From NCBI GenBank assembly GCA_016287035.1, contig JAEEVI010000093.1, positions 1 through 9,529 of the forward strand: DNA of 9,529 bases. The letters are read 5' to 3'. This document shows positions 1 to 5,523 of the stretch, piece after piece; within the stretch, counting starts at the first letter, position 1, and each line of letters opens with the position of its first letter. Source of the stretch: Bacillota bacterium. GTDB lineage: Bacteria > Bacillota > Clostridia > Peptostreptococcales > Anaerovoracaceae. The notes under the pieces were generated by a model. It was not told the DNA's origin. It was given only the letters and a program-made list of their open reading frames with translations, and ran no database searches. The position numbers and the translations under genes are program-made.

Positions 1-2
1 AC

Positions 3-1076
3 ATGACTTATGAGATCCCCAAGACAATGAAGGCTATGATCCTCTACGGGCCCGACGACATGAGAATGGTCACCGACAAGCCCGTTCCCCATCCCGGCCC
101 CGGAGAAGTCCTCGTAAAGGTCGCCGCCTGCGGCATCTGCGGAACGGACGTCAAGATCCGCACCAAGGGAATGCCCAAGATGCCCCCCTACGGTCAGTTC
201 ACACCCGGTCACGAGTGGGCAGGCACGATCGTGGAGCTCGGCGAGACCGTAGACGAGTTCAAGGTAGGCGACAGGATCGCCGTTCAGGCTCACAAGGGCT
301 GCGGCCGCTGCCAGAACTGCGTCGAGGGTCGTTATACTTCCTGCCTCAACCACGGCGAGAAGGGCCAGATCGCTTCCGGTATGACGAGAGACGGCGGATT
401 CGCTGAATACGCTGTACACCACATCAATTCCGTATACAAGCTGCCCGACAACATCAACTTCGTAGACGCTACATACGTAACGACTCTCGGCTGCGCTATG
501 TGGGCTCTTGATATGTCCGGCGGATACATCGCGGGCGACACCTGCCTCGTAGTAGGCCCCGGCCCCATCGGTCTTTCCATGGTCCAGGCCTGCAAGAGCG
601 TCGGCGCCGGCAAGATCATCCTCGTAGGAACGCGCGAAGAGCGTCTTAAGATCGGCAGAGATCTCGGCGCCATCACGATCAACATCAACGAGGTCGAGGA
701 CGTCCTCGCGGAGATCATGAAGCTGACCGACGGCAGAGGCTGCGAGCGCACTTACGACTGCGCCGGCAACAGCGAGAGCTTCGATCTGTGCATGAGAGGA
801 TGCATGAGAGGTCACGTCATGACCATGGTATCCTTCTACAAGAACCCCGTCACCGCGCGTCTCGACTACGCCGTACAGAACGGCATCCAGATCCACTCCG
901 TACGCGGCGAGGGCGGCAACAACTGCAAGAGGGCTCTGTCCGTCATGTCCCAGGGTCTCGCGACCGCGAAGCCGATCATGACTCACCAGTTCCCGATCGA
1001 GCAGTTCGAAGAGGGTTATCAGACCTTCATCAACCGCAAGGACGGCGCCATCAAGGTCGTCATCACGATGGAGTAG
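3..1076 (+). CDS. Zinc-dependent medium-chain alcohol/polyol dehydrogenase
   Basis: A 357-residue member of the MDR (zinc alcohol/sorbitol/threonine dehydrogenase) superfamily, expected to oxidise a secondary alcohol or polyol with NAD(P) in the cytoplasm. The N-terminal GroES-like domain has the catalytic-zinc motif GICGTD (Cys46) and GHE (His70-Glu71). The structural zinc lobe is Cys100, Cys103, Cys106 and Cys114. The Rossmann fold has GPGPIG at 185-190. The region that usually supplies the third catalytic zinc ligand (Glu, Asp or Cys) reads TTLGC at 160-164, so the expected acidic ligand appears to be Thr160, with Cys164 nearby. The length is normal. The start is the ATG two bases from the window edge, so its ribosome site is not visible and a further-upstream start cannot be excluded. 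It lies just upstream of a TTT transporter and an epimerase-like gene, suggesting that it acts on the imported compound. The substrate is unknown. Isoleucine codons appear to be almost all ATC, which suggests high expression. Confidence 0.9.
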   Translation: MTYEIPKTMKAMILYGPDDMRMVTDKPVPHPGPGEVLVKVAACGICGTDVKIRTKGMPKMPPYGQFTPGHEWAGTIVELGETVDEFKVGDRIAVQAHKGCGRCQNCVEGRYTSCLNHGEKGQIASGMTRDGGFAEYAVHHINSVYKLPDNINFVDATYVTTLGCAMWALDMSGGYIAGDTCLVVGPGPIGLSMVQACKSVGAGKIILVGTREERLKIGRDLGAITININEVEDVLAEIMKLTDGRGCERTYDCAGNSESFDLCMRGCMRGHVMTMVSFYKNPVTARLDYAVQNGIQIHSVRGEGGNNCKRALSVMSQGLATAKPIMTHQFPIEQFEEGYQTFINRKDGAIKVVITME

Positions 1077-1098
1077 GCTGCAAGCATTCTGTCCAGGA

Positions 1099-1127
1099 TT
1101 GAACTCAGTGCGGTTAAGTGTTACAAT
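1099..1127 (+). promoter_or_regulatory. Housekeeping-type promoter upstream of tctC
   Basis: The -35 hexamer TTGAAC (1099-1104) is followed after exactly 17 bp by TACAAT (1122-1127). An extended -10 TG lies at 1119-1120 (TGTTACAAT). Transcription should begin near 1134, giving a leader of about 70 nt before tctC. It fits the sigma-70/sigma-A consensus closely. This gives the transporter genes a start of their own, independent of the dehydrogenase upstream. Confidence 0.75.
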
Positions 1128-1146
1128 AAAAAGCGTGACCGCACTG
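1106..1146. promoter_or_regulatory. Inverted repeat flanking the tctC promoter -10 (operator candidate)
   Basis: CAGTGCGGT at 1106-1114 is the exact reverse complement of ACCGCACTG at 1138-1146. The arms lie in the promoter spacer and just past the expected transcription start. Their centres are 32 bp apart, about three helical turns, so two protein-bound half-sites would face the same side of the helix. In readthrough RNA from the dehydrogenase gene the arms could also form a hairpin with a large loop. No T-run follows, so it is not an obvious terminator. The regulator is not identifiable here. Confidence 0.5.
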
Positions 1147-1202
1147 GGCGATCATAAATAATTATCTTTTGAGATAGGCGAAAGCCTGGAGGAAGAATCA
1201 AC

Positions 1203-2264
1203 ATGAAAAAGTTACTCAGCGTTGTGCTCGTACTTGCACTGATCCTCGGCATGACCGCATGCGGCGGATCGCAGACCAGCACGACTGCACCGGCAGCTCC
1301 CGCAGCACCGGCAGCTCCCGCGGCTCCGGCGGCTCCCGCAGCTCCGGCAGAACCCGCAGCACCCGCAGCACCCAAGACCGACTTCCCGCAGAGAAGCATC
1401 GACATGACCATTCTGTTCGGTGCCGGCGGCGCAGCCGACCTCGTAGGCCGTCTCCTCGCCGACAAGGCGTCCGCTATCCTCGGACAGCCCATCGTCTGCA
1501 ACAACAGAAAGGGCGGCGGCGGTGCCGTTGGCTACCAGTACGTACTCGGTACCGATCCTGACGGATACAACATCTGCTGGAACTCCACCTCCATCAACGT
1601 TGTATATCACCAGGGCAACATGGAGCAGGACTACTCCGCGTTCAAGGGCGTAGCGATGATCACCAAGGAAGCTTCCTGTCTCGCTATCAAGGCCGGCGAC
1701 AGCAGATTCTCCACGCTTGACGAGTTCGTAGCCTACGCTAAGGATCACCCGGGCGAACTGAGCATCGGCAACAGCGGAATCGGTTCCTTCAACCACCTCG
1801 TAGCTGCGGCTCTCTGCGATGAGCTCGGCATCGAAGTAAACCACGTTCCTCTCGACGCTAACGAGTCCACCACAGCTCTGCTCGGCGGACAGATCGACGC
1901 TATGATGAACATGGCTCTCGACGTAATCCAGCAGGTAAGAGGCGGCGAGATGACAGCTCTCGTTCTCATCGGCGGCAACGGCAGCGAACAGCTCCCCGGC
2001 GTCAAGACGATGAAGCAGCTCGGCTACAACCTCGACCTCACGATGTGGAGAGGCATCACCGTTCCGGCCGGCACTCCCCAGGAAGTCGTAGATGTCCTCG
2101 AGGACGCTTTCCTGCAGGCTGCTGCGGATCCCGAATTCCTCAGCTTCTGTGCTGAGAACGGCGTAGAAGTCGCTCCGATGGGCGGCGATGATTTCGATGC
2201 CCTGATGGCAAGCGACGACCAGCTCGTTGCCGACATCATGGTCAAGATCGGACTCAAGCAGTAG
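1203..2264 (+). CDS. tctC: TTT-family substrate-binding lipoprotein (TctC/Bug type)
   Basis: Extracytoplasmic solute receptor of a tripartite tricarboxylate transporter, 353 residues. Residues 1-19 form a signal peptide with a lysine start and hydrophobic core. The cleavage site MTAC places a lipidated Cys at position 20, so it should be anchored outside the membrane. Residues 29-57 are a pure Ala-Pro-Ala tether with one Glu, between anchor and domain. The binding domain then shows family marks: GAGGAAD at 73-79, LGQP at 93-96, a Gly-rich turn after Asn101-Arg102, and DPDGY at 118-122. Later segments fit the usual two-lobed fold. The start is clear: GGAGGA at 1188-1193 lies 9 bases before ATG. 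All 18 Ile codons are ATC or ATT and none is ATA, consistent with strong expression. Members of this family bind carboxylates such as citrate, and others bind sugar acids, amino acids or nicotinate; the ligand here cannot be told. Confidence 0.93.
   Translation: MKKLLSVVLVLALILGMTACGGSQTSTTAPAAPAAPAAPAAPAAPAAPAEPAAPAAPKTDFPQRSIDMTILFGAGGAADLVGRLLADKASAILGQPIVCNNRKGGGGAVGYQYVLGTDPDGYNICWNSTSINVVYHQGNMEQDYSAFKGVAMITKEASCLAIKAGDSRFSTLDEFVAYAKDHPGELSIGNSGIGSFNHLVAAALCDELGIEVNHVPLDANESTTALLGGQIDAMMNMALDVIQQVRGGEMTALVLIGGNGSEQLPGVKTMKQLGYNLDLTMWRGITVPAGTPQEVVDVLEDAFLQAAADPEFLSFCAENGVEVAPMGGDDFDALMASDDQLVADIMVKIGLKQ
1287..1373 (+). repeat. Ala-Ala-Pro coding tandem repeat in tctC
   Basis: About 87 bases encode an AP start followed by nine three-residue units (AAP eight times, AEP once). 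At DNA level they are near-repeats of 9 and 18 bases with alternating GCTCCC, GCACCG and GCTCCG codons. It encodes the flexible linker between the lipid-modified Cys and the binding domain. Such tracts can change length by slippage in whole 9-base units without breaking frame. Confidence 0.85.
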
Positions 2265-2277
2265 TTCTTTAAACCAT

Positions 2278-2313
2278 TTAAAGGCATGGGCGCGTAAGCG
2301 CCCATGCCTTTAA
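2278..2313 (+). promoter_or_regulatory. Perfect 16-bp hairpin with GTAA tetraloop between tctC and tctA
   Basis: The left arm 2278-2293 and right arm 2298-2313 are exactly complementary over 16 bp and enclose the loop GTAA, a GNRA-type tetraloop. It begins 13 bases after the tctC stop. Only a short TTTAA follows the GC-rich part and no clear U-run is present, so full termination is doubtful. Position and form match the intercistronic hairpins that protect binding-protein mRNA from 3' decay and lower permease expression, as known for malE-malF. That role is inferred. Confidence 0.8.
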
Positions 2314-2330
2314 TAGACCGCTTTATCTTT

Positions 2331-2340
2331 GAGGGGGGAG
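2331..2340 (+). promoter_or_regulatory. Ribosome binding site that sets the tctA start
   Basis: The purine run GAGGGGGGAG lies just before ATG at 2344. The in-frame TTG at 2329 lies at the edge of this run and has no site of its own, so ATG 2344 is preferred. The resulting N-terminus MLAHLIEGF matches the usual start of TctA proteins. Confidence 0.7.
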
Positions 2341-2343
2341 AGC

Positions 2344-3849
2344 ATGCTCGCACATTTAATTGAGGGCTTTTCACTTGCGTTCACGCTGACCAACATCTTC
2401 TGGATGCTCGTGGGCACGATCCTGGGAATGATCTTCGCGTCTATTCCCGGCCTTACCTTCAGCACGGCCCTTGTCATAATGATACCCTTTACGTTCGGAA
2501 TGGACAACGTCTCCGCCATTGCCGTTCTTATCGGCATATTCTCGGGAGGCATGTCCGGCGGCGCGATCTCCGCGGTGCTCCTCGGTATTCCGGGAACGCC
2601 ATCCGCAGCGGCTACCGTACTTGACGGTTATCCCATGGCGCAGAAGGGACAGGCGCCAAAGGCTTTGGGTATGGCTGTCGTCGCATCTGTTTTCGGCGGC
2701 ATATTCAGTCTTATAGTTCTTATGCTCGTTGCAGAACCTGTAGCGAGAGTTGCATTAAAAATAGGAAACGCAGAGCAGTTTGCTCTTGTAGTATTCGGAA
2801 TGTCGATCATCGTCAGCCTTAGCGAGTCGAGCATGGCAAAGGGCCTGCTCGCGGGCTTCGCGGGCATACTCGTCACGACGATAGGCCTCGATCCGGTAAT
2901 GGCATTCCAAAGATATACATTCGGAATAACGGCGCTCCAGAGCGGCATCGACATAATGCCGGTAATGATCGGCGCGTTCGCGATGCCGGAGGTCATAGAG
3001 ACCTTCTGGCGCGTCCGCACCGGAAGGCCGACCGGCGAAGTAAAGCTGGCCGAAGGCGAGAAGGTCCGCACGGCATTCCCGAGCCTTAAGGAAATGAAGG
3101 AATGCATGCGCACGCTGATCGTCTCTTCGGCGATAGGCACGGGCATCGGAGCCATCCCCGGAACGGGCGGTCCGATATCCTGCTTCATCGCCTACGACCG
3201 CGCGAAGAAGCGCAATCCCGAAGTCGGTACCGGTGTCATGGAAGGTATCGCGGCTCCCGAAGCCGCCAACAACGCGGTAACGGGCGGCGCCATGATCCCG
3301 CTGCTCACGCTCGGTATCCCCGGAGACAGCTCCACGGCCATCATGCTCGGAGCGTTCATGATCCACGGGCTCGCTCCCGGACCGCTGCTCTTCCAGAACA
3401 ACGGAGGCCTCGTGTACGCGATATACATCAGCATGGTAATCGTTTACCTGCTGGTCCTCATACTGCAGTTCTACGGCATCAAGCTGTTCGTAAAGGTCCT
3501 CGACATACCCAGGATCTACCTCATGATGTTCATCCTGCTCATGGTCATCGTCGGATCTTTCGCGGTCCATCTCAACTATGTGGACATTATAATCGCGTTC
3601 ATATTCGGCGTTATCGGATACTTCATGAAGCGCTTCGGCATACCGACCACACCGCTCATACTCGGCATAGTTCTCGGCGGCATCATCGAGAAGAACTTCA
3701 GAAAGGCGCTCGTCATCTCGAAGGGATCTTATCTCACCTTCGTGACGCGCCCCGTATCCCTGCTGTTCCTCGTCCTCGCGGTCATAATGATCGTAAGGCC
3801 CGCGATCAGCGCGGCCAGAAAGCGCAGCAAGGCTGCTGCCGAGTCGTAA
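2344..3849 (+). CDS. tctA: TTT large membrane subunit TctA
   Basis: Main permease subunit of the tripartite tricarboxylate transporter, 501 residues from ATG 2344, a usual length for the family. It is a polytopic inner-membrane protein with many hydrophobic segments. Both halves carry TctA signatures: SIPGL at 33-37, then GIPGTPSAAATVLDGYPMAQ at 81-100 with KALG at 106-109; and in the second half GAIPGTGGP at 269-277, APEAANNAVTGGAMIP at 304-319, LGIPG at 323-327 and GLAPGPLLF at 342-350. The paired PG-containing motifs reflect the known internal duplication. An upstream TTG at 2329 would add five residues but is less likely. ATA Ile codons are frequent, unlike in tctC. The gene follows the hairpin after tctC and ends where the tctB ribosome site begins, so tctA and tctB are surely one transcript. 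It should use ion-coupled uptake with TctC delivering substrate. Confidence 0.95.
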   Translation: MLAHLIEGFSLAFTLTNIFWMLVGTILGMIFASIPGLTFSTALVIMIPFTFGMDNVSAIAVLIGIFSGGMSGGAISAVLLGIPGTPSAAATVLDGYPMAQKGQAPKALGMAVVASVFGGIFSLIVLMLVAEPVARVALKIGNAEQFALVVFGMSIIVSLSESSMAKGLLAGFAGILVTTIGLDPVMAFQRYTFGITALQSGIDIMPVMIGAFAMPEVIETFWRVRTGRPTGEVKLAEGEKVRTAFPSLKEMKECMRTLIVSSAIGTGIGAIPGTGGPISCFIAYDRAKKRNPEVGTGVMEGIAAPEAANNAVTGGAMIPLLTLGIPGDSSTAIMLGAFMIHGLAPGPLLFQNNGGLVYAIYISMVIVYLLVLILQFYGIKLFVKVLDIPRIYLMMFILLMVIVGSFAVHLNYVDIIIAFIFGVIGYFMKRFGIPTTPLILGIVLGGIIEKNFRKALVISKGSYLTFVTRPVSLLFLVLAVIMIVRPAISAARKRSKAAAES

Positions 3850-3861
3850 AGGAGGACGCAC

Positions 3862-4359
3862 ATGAAAAGAGCAAACAAGATAATCGCCCTCGTAACATGG
3901 GCTATATGCGCGCTGTTCCTTTACCTGACGATCAACCTTAAGAAGAGCGTCATAACCTACGAGCCGGGTCCGCGTCTCATACCCTATATCACGATCGCGG
4001 CGATGGCGATATGCGCACTGTTCATATTTATCGAGAAGGTGGATCCCGAAAAGGAAGCCAAGAGGGCAAACGATCCGAATCTCGCTCCGCTTGGGCAGAT
4101 AATGATCTTCTTCGGCATATTCCTTCTCGGCATCATCCTCATCAAGTACTGCGGCTTTATAATCGGGGCGTTCATCGGAATTTACGGGATGATGCTCCTG
4201 GCGATGCCGAAGCACTGGCTGAGGAATCTCATAATATCGGCTGTGATGGTACTGGTGATAGCCATACTGTTCTCATATATCCTGAAGATAACGCTTCCCA
4301 GAGATCCGTGGAACATAGAGAACGGCATAGCTATCCTGATAAACGGCCTGCGCCATTGA
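3862..4359 (+). CDS. tctB: TTT small membrane subunit TctB
   Basis: Small, poorly conserved permease subunit of the TTT system, 165 residues. Hydrophobic segments lie near 6-24, 40-58, 78-95, 97-114 and 120-141, in keeping with the four or five helices typical of TctB. Family hints are EPGPRLIPY at 34-42 before the second segment and the KITLPRDPW end at 142-150, equivalent to the usual LP-containing C-terminus. AAAGGAGG (3848-3855) overlaps the tctA stop region and ends 6 bases before ATG, an ideal ribosome site. The order here is C-A-B, whereas C-B-A is the arrangement usually seen in Proteobacteria such as the Salmonella tctCBA operon. Identification rests on topology plus position next to tctA, since TctB sequences diverge quickly. 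Confidence 0.9.
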   Translation: MKRANKIIALVTWAICALFLYLTINLKKSVITYEPGPRLIPYITIAAMAICALFIFIEKVDPEKEAKRANDPNLAPLGQIMIFFGIFLLGIILIKYCGFIIGAFIGIYGMMLLAMPKHWLRNLIISAVMVLVIAILFSYILKITLPRDPWNIENGIAILINGLRH

Positions 4360-4396
4360 AAGCTGCACACTATTTAGAAACGAGTTCTGTCATAGG

Positions 4397-4413
4397 TCAT
4401 ACATTGCGTATGA
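4397..4413. repeat. Short inverted repeat before the isomerase ribosome site
   Basis: TCATAC at 4397-4402 and GTATGA at 4408-4413 are complementary with a 5-base spacer. They lie just upstream of the ribosome site AGAAAGAGGTG (4414-4424). It could be a weak hairpin or half-sites. The 72-base gap 4360-4431 shows no convincing promoter, so the gene downstream is probably read from the transporter transcript. Confidence 0.3.
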
Positions 4414-4431
4414 AGAAAGAGGTGTTTTGAC

Positions 4432-5349
4432 ATGAATGAATCTATCTACGGGAATCTAAAGCTCGGCATCGTCCATTTCAAGGCGTTTCCTGAGTGCGTA
4501 AACGGCGAGGGTCCCATCGTTGAGACCGTCCAGAAGATCTGCGAAGACGGTTTCTTTACCGCGATCGAGATCGGAAAAGTAGGCGATCCTCTCCTCAGGA
4601 GCCGCGTCCGCAGACTCACTGAGATCGCTCAGATCGAAGTCGTCTACGCCTGCCAGCCGACTGTATTCCCGGGAAAGCTCAACCTGAGCCACACTGATCC
4701 CGCCGAGAGAAAGAAAGCCGTCAAGGCGATCTTCAACTGCCTCAAGCAGGCTTACGATATGGGCGCGACCGCCGTCAGGATCCCCTCCGGAAAGTATCTC
4801 GGAGACGCCAGCAAGGAAGAGAGCATGAAGTGCCTCGCCGATTCCTTCTCCCAGATCTGCGAAAGAGCGAAGGAGATGGGCGATCCTCTCGTCACCCTTA
4901 AGGTATTCGACCGCAGCATCGACAAGGAAGCCCTCATCGGACCCTGCCAGGACGCTCTCGCTATCTCCCAGATGCTTCGCCCGAGCTATCCGAGATTCGC
5001 GCTCCTCACGGATCTGTCTCACTTCCCGCTCCTCGGCGAGAAGCCCGAAGAGACGCTGCCCGTTCTCAAGGACTACGTCGCCGCGTTCCACATCGGAAAC
5101 TGCGTGTTCAACAACAAGCTCGATCTCGTATACGGCGATCTGCAGCCCAGATTCGGATATCCGAACGGCGAGGTCGGCATAGCGGACGTCGCGAACTACT
5201 TCAGAGTGCTCAAGAAGCTCGGTCTCATCGGCCCGGACAAGATGCCCGTACTCAGCGGAGAGGTAAGGCCTCTCGCGGAGGGCGAGACTTCCGAACTGAT
5301 CATCGCCAACTTCAAGCGCACCGTAAATCAGGCCTGGGCTCTCGCGTAA
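4432..5349 (+). CDS. Sugar-phosphate isomerase/epimerase-type TIM-barrel protein
   Basis: A 305-residue protein of the xylose-isomerase-like (AP endonuclease 2) TIM-barrel superfamily, usually metal-dependent isomerases, epimerases or dehydratases of sugars, inositols and sugar acids. Strand-end residues typical of the fold are visible: AIEIGKVGD with Glu46, LLTDLSHF with Asp194 and His197, AFHIGN with His220, and LSGEVRP with Glu277; these are the likely metal and substrate ligands. The strand that usually carries the first metal-binding Glu reads TLKVFDRSID (155-164), placing Lys157 at that site; this may be a subfamily trait or signal a changed metal site. The ribosome site AGAAAGAGGTG lies 7 bases before ATG. 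The gene follows tctB by 72 bases and ends at a terminator, making it the last gene of the TTT cluster. With the dehydrogenase it may process the imported compound. The exact reaction is unknown. Confidence 0.8.
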   Translation: MNESIYGNLKLGIVHFKAFPECVNGEGPIVETVQKICEDGFFTAIEIGKVGDPLLRSRVRRLTEIAQIEVVYACQPTVFPGKLNLSHTDPAERKKAVKAIFNCLKQAYDMGATAVRIPSGKYLGDASKEESMKCLADSFSQICERAKEMGDPLVTLKVFDRSIDKEALIGPCQDALAISQMLRPSYPRFALLTDLSHFPLLGEKPEETLPVLKDYVAAFHIGNCVFNNKLDLVYGDLQPRFGYPNGEVGIADVANYFRVLKKLGLIGPDKMPVLSGEVRPLAEGETSELIIANFKRTVNQAWALA

Positions 5350-5375
5350 GCGCCCGGCGGACGTACGAAACACAG

Positions 5376-5409
5376 GACCCGGAAAGCATCGCGTCTTTCC
5401 GGGTCTTTT
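5376..5409 (+). terminator. Intrinsic terminator closing the TTT/isomerase operon
   Basis: An 11-bp perfect stem GACCCGGAAAG (5376-5386) and CTTTCCGGGTC (5395-5405) has an 8-base loop and is followed by TTTT (5406-5409). A second outer pairing, GGCGGAC at 5356-5362 with GTCCGCC at 5413-5419, encloses the whole structure. It separates the transporter operon from the gldA promoter. Confidence 0.88.
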
Positions 5410-5435
5410 GCTGTCCGCCTCCTTCAACTTGCCGT

Positions 5436-5464
5436 TTGCCCGCGGCGTCAAAATAATATATAAT
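5436..5464 (+). promoter_or_regulatory. Promoter of the gldA-rmuC-phosphoesterase unit
   Basis: TTGCCC (5436-5441) and a perfect TATAAT (5459-5464) are separated by 17 bp. This lies about 25 bases after the preceding terminator and gives a leader of about 50 nt. A small hairpin, GCCGC (5476-5480) with GCGGC (5487-5491), sits in the leader. TCAGGAG occurs twice, at 5497 and 5511; only the second is well placed as a ribosome site. Confidence 0.7.
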
Positions 5465-5512
5465 CACTTAATAATGCCGCAGGTGCGCGGCGCTTGTCAG
5501 GAGCAATGTTTC

Positions 5513-5518
5513 AGGAGG
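5513..5518 (+). promoter_or_regulatory. Ribosome binding site that sets the gldA start
   Basis: AGGAGG ends 5 bases before ATG 5524. Starts further upstream in frame (TTG 5494, ATG 5506) would add 10 or 6 residues, and neither has well-spaced purines. ATG 5524 also gives the N-terminus expected for the family, with SPSKYIQGPG at residues 11-20. Confidence 0.85.
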
Positions 5519-5523
5519 AAAAA

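Noticed and set aside
1106..1146. Inverted repeat read as a terminator of the dehydrogenase gene
   Set aside because: The loop is large (about 23 bases), no T-run follows, and a good promoter lies across it, so an operator is the better reading.
2755..4215. Long open frame on the minus strand (486 codons) opposite tctA and tctB
   Set aside because: It is extremely rich in Asp, Glu, Arg and Tyr without domain logic, lies wholly opposite two certain genes, and arises from the codon pattern of the plus-strand genes.
4410..4430. Mini open frame MKKEVF ending one base before the isomerase ATG
   Set aside because: Six codons whose sequence is simply the ribosome site region; no sign that it is translated, although coupling is conceivable.
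4456..5451. Minus-strand open frame of 331 codons opposite the isomerase gene
   Set aside because: It mirrors the plus-strand gene, runs across that gene's terminator, and shows no recognisable domain.
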